Source: Pyricularia pennisetigena (lineage: Eukaryota; Ascomycota; Sordariomycetes; Magnaporthales; Pyriculariaceae). From it: a stretch of 64,000 nucleotides of DNA. Below are positions 58,685 through 64,000 of this stretch, piece after piece. A program made the position numbers and the translations under genes. Numbering within the stretch: position 1 is the stretch's first letter; each line of letters starts with the position of its first letter. The notes beneath the pieces were generated by a model. The model saw nothing but the letters and a program-made list of their open reading frames with translations. It had not been told where the DNA came from and did no database searches. The stretch lies in the NCBI RefSeq assembly GCF_004337985.1, contig NW_021940925.1, forward strand, positions 434,001 to 498,000. Direction: 5' to 3'.

Positions 58685-59665
58685 TTATAGGTTTTGGTAA
58701 TAATTTTGTATGGTATCCATGTTTCCGTAGTTTACGGGCAATCCAATCCAGCGAAAAGTTGGAAGGTTAACCCATTTAGTTAAATATTTTTGAAAATGGC
58801 ATGCAAGGCTGTTACTGCGGGAAAAGGTGTCGAGGTATTGTGCACATTTATAGGGTCGATTAGCCGCATCTAAAACCGGTTGGCCAGGATGTAAGAACGT
58901 ATACATTTTGTGATTGCTTTATCCCTATATGGTAGAAGTTGCCGCATAAGATGTTTGGGCACGCAAGGTTTGTTGCAGTAAGGACAGTGAAGTTTTGCGT
59001 CGGTTGTATGTGGTAATGTGCCATAACGGTTTTGAAAACCAAGCTCACTGGCTAGCATCTCTCTGTTCATCCGAGCCTGCGTTAAGGGACTCTGGGTGCA
59101 TGGGAAAAATATTCCGCCTTAAGGGGCCACGCCATTAGCCGTTATATGACACAAGACTGGCTGATACTGACCGGATTCCGGCAGGGTTTGCAAAGCTGCT
59201 GCTATATCGTGTGTAGGAATGTAAATAATGTTGAGATCATGGTAATTTCCTGGCGAGTAGCCATGGTCGGGTTCGATGCCAAATGCCTCCTCGGCGCCGT
59301 TTTGAGCTTGGTTTGCTTGCTGCATCACCTGAGTTATCGACCGCAGGCACGGCGCCGATATTTGTGCTTTTACTTGCGAGGTTGTCGTGGCATTGGCAAT
59401 ATAAAATACGTACGACGCCGCCTGACTCTGGATGTAATTACCATTTTAAGCTGTGAACCTGTCGCCAGGGTTAGCCCTTGAGCTGTCGGGACCCATATGG
59501 ATTTCTGCCAGATCCAAATCGTCCGCCCCGGGGCCTTGGTAACTGCCACCAGCGTGGCTCAAATTACGCGAGTCCCGGTCCCTCTTCCTCTGCTCTCTGG
59601 CCTTACTTCCTATTATTGTGGTCAGCTCAACATTCAGACTTTGTGCTTAGTTGATATGGATGTAC
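58685..59665 (-). pseudogene. C2H2 zinc-finger protein gene remnant
   Basis: Minus-strand frame from about 59660: KAREQRKRDRDSRN, GGSYQGPGADDLDLAEIHMG, TAA, IQSQAASYVFYIANATTTSQ, a Gln/Ala-rich stretch, FGIEPDHGYSPGNYHDLN, CHITANGVAP, TAA, GGIFFPCTQSPLTQARMNRE, then the first finger KLHCPYCNKPCVPKHLMRQ near 58975-59035. A frameshift near 58900 leads to the second finger, PYKCAQYLDTFSRSNSLACH, whose second Cys is Tyr (G-to-A). Downstream FQKYLTKWVNLPTFRW ends the recognisable part. The upstream half has normal GC while the 3' half is RIP-biased. It presumably encoded a DNA-binding regulator. Confidence 0.6.
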
Positions 59666-59894
59666 GTATTAATCCGCTGGGCTAAGCGGTTTTGATTGCG
59701 CTTTTTCTCTCCTGGATCCGTGACCTGAGACCAGTCGTTCGACTTGTGCTTCGGCTTGCTCAAAGAGCCGGGTGTCTTTGAATCCTGGGGCGATGACGGC
59801 ATATCTAAGTAATCGGGTTTCTAGACTGCCTGAGGATGCCTTTTCTTTAAATAGTTTATGAGATGACACTTAAATGGGTTTGGATAATGAATCC

Positions 59895-61207
59895 TGCTAG
59901 AGTACGATGTTTGTCCTGATGACTTAAGTGTGCTTCTCCACCTCGTGAAAGCCTTTTTGGACCACAGTCGGTCGCACGGGGTTCCAATCTTAGTAAGGGG
60001 CGTTGATGGAAAACATGAGCTCCGAGAAGCAGCGGGAAACCAGAGCGGGATGGCCGCTGCAAGGGAGATTTTTGGATTCGACGATAACAAATATCTCCCG
60101 CTTTACCACACCCCATTTAAGGAAACGACCGAGATAACCATAACCACGGAAGGTGACGGGACCCCTGTACAGAAAAAGGTTATTAAACGCGAACGAAATA
60201 CGGTCCGGTTCCCAGACCGCGTCGAGGAGGTCTACCACCTGCTTTCGCTCATTTTCGATCACCAGTGGGACACCGGGCCGGATGGCGTGGCCCTCAAAAT
60301 GCGTTTTTCGCCACGCCTGCGGCTGGAGGGCTTTGACTTTATAGACCTGGCCGCATATGCCGAACAAATCCACCCAAAGTTCTTGGAGCTCAAAGCCACG
60401 GGGAAAGGATGGGTGGACTTTGTGAAAGCACCAACGGTCCGCGCAGTTACTTTCTTTGGGAATGGATTTGGGGACCTGCCTACATCAGCAATGCTTTGTA
60501 CGGAATTTCCAGCATTGCTTTTGGACCCCCCTATACCACCCAACAATGAAATGGCTTTACACAGCAGTGGAATAGAATTAGGTAGTAAAACGCCAGTACA
60601 ATGCAGCCGGCATTGGAAAACCCTGACCAAAAACAAGGACATACTGGCAATTACAACGAGTCTACTAAAGCAAATCGCGAATGGCCAGGATGGGAAGGGT
60701 TAAGAGCGGTGGGAATTAGTGCCCGGCCTTTATTGGCTGGACCCCAGCGGAGTCATTTTCAAGCCAAACGAATGTGGTACCAGGGGCGGAGCTGGTGTGA
60801 CAACTTTCGACCATACCCAGATTTTCCTTTCAATTTTCGAATCTAAAGTCGCGCCTCCCCGACTTCGCAGTCCTGACAAGCTTCCCGAAGATGGGGCGGT
60901 GGTTTTTGGCCGCAGCGGCATCCTGAAGCTCTATTGGCCTAACGCCCCGGAAATGACGCCCACAGTCGACGAGCAGGAGGAGTAGTCCAGCATGGGCAGC
61001 GGTTTAGGCGCGGAAGCGAGCGAGAAGGATAAACAGCCGGCCACCTCCAAATCAGGCGACAGCAGCAACAGCTTGGCTACAACGTCACGTCTGTCGAAGG
61101 TGTTTTCCACCCTCAGGCCCAAAAGGGGATTTGAGGATGGCACAAAAGCTTCGAGTAGCACTTCCATCTCGCTCTCAAGCGCGGCTAGCACGAAACGGCG
61201 GTTGTAA
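59895..61207 (+). pseudogene. Unrecognised fungal gene, about 430 codons, with two in-frame stops
   Basis: One frame runs from about 59895 (just after a CTGCTAG that could be an intron acceptor; no ATG in frame, the ORF otherwise opens on GTG 59930) to the TAA at 61205. It is broken only by TAA 60701 and TAG 60983, both at likely Gln codons (CAA, CAG). Visible blocks: ARELFGF-like region at the start, NKYLPLYHTPFKETTEITIT, RVEEVYHLLSLIFDHQW, LRLEGFDFIDLAAYAEQIHP, GKGWVDFVKAPTVRAVTFFG, and after the first stop VPGLYWLDPSGVIFKPNECG, APPRLRSPDKLPEDGAVVFG. The tail is Ser/Thr/Lys-rich and disordered. I have a vague memory of similar uncharacterised ascomycete proteins but cannot name a family. 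DNA is normal GC, so the two stops may be mild RIP. Confidence 0.55.
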
Positions 61208-61301
61208 GCTGTCTGGAAGGGAAGTCAATGGGACATTGCCTGGGTTAAAGGGTGGGACCATATGACATTCACTAACTTCATATACACAGACTATCCAAGA
61301 T

Positions 61302-61520
61302 GACGAAGTTGGATGCATGGCACAGCGCCTTGCCAATATCGAAGCGTCAATTTCAACCTAGGCCGAATTGGATGCTTTAGAATCGCGAATTACCATTCTT
61401 GAGACCAACTTCGATTCAGATGCAGGGGAACGGATCGGAATAACAACAGGAACTTGCGGCAGAAAATGGGGAATGGACATGGCCAGCAAAGCTACCAGAA
61501 AATCGGAAAATTGAGGCTGA
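61302..61520 (+). pseudogene. Coiled-coil fragment, possible next exon of the preceding gene
   Basis: The frame starting near 61302 reads DDEVGCMAQRLANIEASIST, TAG, AELDALESRITILETNFDSD. This heptad-like pattern would form a short coiled coil. It follows the Ser-rich tail of the 59895-61207 gene by about 95 bases, the size of an intron, and the TAG again replaces a probable Gln. Whether it belongs to that gene is inference. Confidence 0.35.
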
Positions 61521-64000
61521 CGCGTGAACTGCTTCCTGGATTTCTGCAAGTTTATCGATCGCTGTTACTCCTGTACCTGCCATCAGCACAGCCGGCCTGG
61601 TAGCACATCGGATGACGAAATATCAGATAATTATAAATGTTGTGAACGTTTATTTTGTATCATTTCTAGCTACCAAGGAAAGGTTCTTTGTCTTTGTCAG
61701 GCTTGCAGAAACCCACACGGGCCCACTGTTGGTTTGATAAGTGGGACCGCTTATATTTATAATTATTGAGGAGACTTTCTAATTGCATTGGCCCCGGCGT
61801 CATGTTTTTTATTTTTTCACCTGGAGAGATTTTCTTCTGGGAATATCTTGGTTGGGGTTCTTCGGTACATATTTAATCATTTGGAGCCTGGAATCAAGAC
61901 TTGCAGCTAGGGTGGTCCCCGTTCGGGACCTGGGACAAGGGCATCGAACGCTCATCCCGGAAATGCGTTCTCAACCGCGCCCTTCGCTACATGCTTCATT
62001 TTGTTGTTTGCTTCCTTTGGATCGATGCCCATCGCATCCGTCATAACACGTGCAACGCCGATCATTGCGTCGGCACTATCGCCGCGTTGAGAAAGGTGAC
62101 TCTTTAAAAGCTACGGACTTAGTCTTCCAACTTGGCGAGCACCCGGTGGGGCTCCTGGGCCGGCCGGGATTTCTTGCTGTTCTTTTTCAAGGATTTTCTT
62201 GGCCTTCGGCATTTCTCGATGAGATTTATTCAATTTTTTTTATTTCCTCTGTAGCATCGGCGCTATACTCTGGCGGAAGGGATCTCAGCGAGTGTTTGCA
62301 GCTATTATGGGGCCAATCTGGACTTTCCTTTCATCTTGTCACGTAGTTACACTCAAGTAGCGTTAGCCATCCCCACACTGTGAAAATTAATATTGAATCA
62401 GTAGACACTGTGCCGCGTCCAGTTGTGGCGCCATAATTGTAGCTGCAGCAGAAAGTGAACAAAGCAGGAGGAAAGTAGAATGGGCGTCTGGCGGTTTGTG
62501 AACAAATTTGGGTCCCAAAAAAGTCACAGTAAGGCCTGTTTTGGCGCTTCCCAATTTTTGGTCTTGCCTCTGGGTAACTATCTGCCAGGTACAACCGGAA
62601 TCTGCCAAACCATATGAGTCACAAATCCACACCACCACTACCAAAAATGTTAACTACGAAATTTGGCGAAACCCATTTCGCCTTCTACTGTACTGAAAGC
62701 GGAAAATAGATTTGCTCCAAACTGTACTGGCAAGCCACCTAATGATTGGACGTGAGCATTAATCAGGCCCTGGGCGGTGATGTGCAAATTTCACTTGGCA
62801 AAATAACTAGCATGTACCTAGTAAGAGATCTGGAGCCTAATACTTGGGGGCCCACAGACGTACAGCCCCCAAGTATATGCATATTCGCCAAACGGCTTTC
62901 ACACATGAAAATTGCTCATCAAATGTGATCGTACTGCGTTGCGGCCATACAGATAACATGCCGTTTGTGGCTGAGATAGCCGGAGATTATCAGTGTCGCA
63001 ATAACAGCTCATGCTGGCTAGGTTTCAGGGGAGGAGCTCTCTCTTATGACGACTGTCAGTTACCAGGCTATCTAACCTATGACTAAGCGTCGCGGACTTC
63101 CTTGAAAAGCACGGTGCAAGGTATATGCGAATATTTGCGGTGCTCTCCTTAGACATTCCGGATATAATTTCGCAGAAACCCTGTTGAAAGACGAGCTTCA
63201 TGGTTGGCCCTTCTGTGGCTTCGGACTTTCTGCAGTTTTCCTTGAACGGTGATGGGGCTGAATCTAAAACCAAAACGTAAGCAACCGTCGAACTCTCCGG
63301 ACAGAAATGGGAGGATACGGAGATTGTGGGCCATAGATATTTCCCAGAAGCAGTCCGGATATATTCGAACAAAGAGGGATCCTTAACTCACCTTTATCCT
63401 GGTTTCTGGCGGGATCGAATGTCTAATCGTCAGAAGGCTGTTGGAGCCACGCGAGAAGATCATCCAAAACGGGCAATTTTACTCAAAAGTCCTGCAAATT
63501 AACTTATTAATACATGATTGCGCATCAGAGCAATGGTAGACCTTGAGGAAGCCATCAGAGTTGGTCGAGAAGCTGTTGCAGCCGCTCCACTTATCCGGAC
63601 CGAGCCGGTGTTTGCGACAGCCTTGGGATTAGTTAGGTAACCGATGCGAACGCTCTTGGGCTTTTTGGAACAGTTAAGAACCTTTAAATTGATATTGAAT
63701 TGTAGATCTTAACATCAAAAATATACGTAAAAGCAAGGCACGAAAGCGCTTTTGGGACCGAGCGGGACTGCCATTAATCTTAATAGCACGCACAAAAGGA
63801 TATAGCAAACGCCGATAGATTTTACGACACCACGGAGAAAAAAGCCAAATCACGTTAAAATACAAAATTGTAAAATACAAATACAATACCGTAATCCATT
63901 AAGTGATTTATTCCAATTGGGCCGGTTTGTTTTAAATCCATTCGATCCGTTAGCCAAATTATTTAAATAACTATCTTTAATTACAAATACATCCTCTGCA
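61521..64000. other. Normal-GC terminal interval, genes not recognised
   Basis: Frames include 61524-61769 plus (Cys-rich), 61783-62046 plus, 62331-62644 minus, 62844-63086 plus, 63025-63372 minus (115 codons) and 63674-63886 minus. Their composition is ordinary and RIP bias is low, so this could be host sequence with short exons, but I cannot assign any. The last 300 bases turn AT-rich. Confidence 0.35.

Noticed and set aside
60259..60642. 127-codon minus-strand ORFs (also 59990-60373)
   Set aside because: They lie opposite a 257-codon frame that continues in phase past two stops for over 400 codons, so the plus strand is the coding one.
62387..62644. WICDSYGLADSGCTWQIV-like frame resembling a copia gag-pre-integrase motif
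   Set aside because: The resemblance is to a few residues only and no other copia domain is present nearby.

Overview
This window looks like a transposon-dominated, gene-poor stretch of a filamentous ascomycete (Pezizomycotina) nuclear genome. The evidence is: chromovirus-type Ty3/gypsy elements, Fot1/pogo-type DNA transposons with TA target duplications, a Tad1-like LINE tail, short GT..AG introns (59 and 80 nt in one gene), fungal-only families (PDDEXK_12-like nuclease, DUF7924-like protein), and pervasive repeat-induced point mutation (RIP). The RIP signature is explicit: almost every in-frame stop in the broken genes is TAA or TAG where relatives have Gln or Trp, and catalytic Asp, Glu, Cys and Gly codons are changed by G-to-A. 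I see no conserved housekeeping gene, rRNA, convincing tRNA or CRISPR array. Family names are from recognition of translated motifs, not from a search.

Layout. 1-1302: RIP-damaged C-terminal part of a LINE, then an N and a (CTA)45 microsatellite. 3.7-4.2 kb: DUF7924-like fragment. 6.4-8.26 kb: a non-coding inverted-repeat element with an 8-bp target duplication. 9.26-10.77 kb: a broken Ulp1-like (C48) protease gene on the minus strand; its upstream neighbour segment (11.8-12.5 kb) recurs inverted at 18.0-18.6 kb. 19.5-21.1 kb: a three-exon PDDEXK_12-like nuclease gene with six TAA stops and intact splice signals. 24.39-26.25 and 30.17-32.02 kb: two 1858-bp Fot/pogo elements in opposite orientation with identical 544-codon transposases, flanking 3.9 kb that holds a small DnaJ-zinc-finger-like ORF. 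33.4-35.3 kb: an older, RIP-killed relative. 35.4-38.2 kb: a RIP-killed reading frame joining a DegT-type aminotransferase to an APH-like phosphotransferase. 38.9-39.05 kb: transposase scrap. 42.7-44.5 kb: another pogo element with a C-terminal zinc knuckle. 45.4-46.2 kb: casein-kinase-1-like pseudokinase. 48.5-50.2 kb: 5'-truncated gypsy/chromovirus remnant (minus). 50.24-57.48 kb: complete-length chromovirus with two 444-bp LTRs (plus). 58.7-59.7 kb: C2H2 zinc-finger gene remnant (minus). 59.9-61.2 kb: an unrecognised gene with two in-frame stops, in normal-GC DNA that continues to the end.

Functionally this is a graveyard rather than an operon-like system. The only features that could be active are the two identical pogo transposases, the small Cys-rich ORF and possibly unrecognised ORFs in the normal-GC islands. 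The most interesting items are the aminotransferase-kinase fusion, the PDDEXK_12 gene captured mid-decay, the CK1-like pseudokinase whose HRD loss is not RIP-like, the hAT-like non-autonomous element, and the mirror-image RIP profile of the two LTRs.
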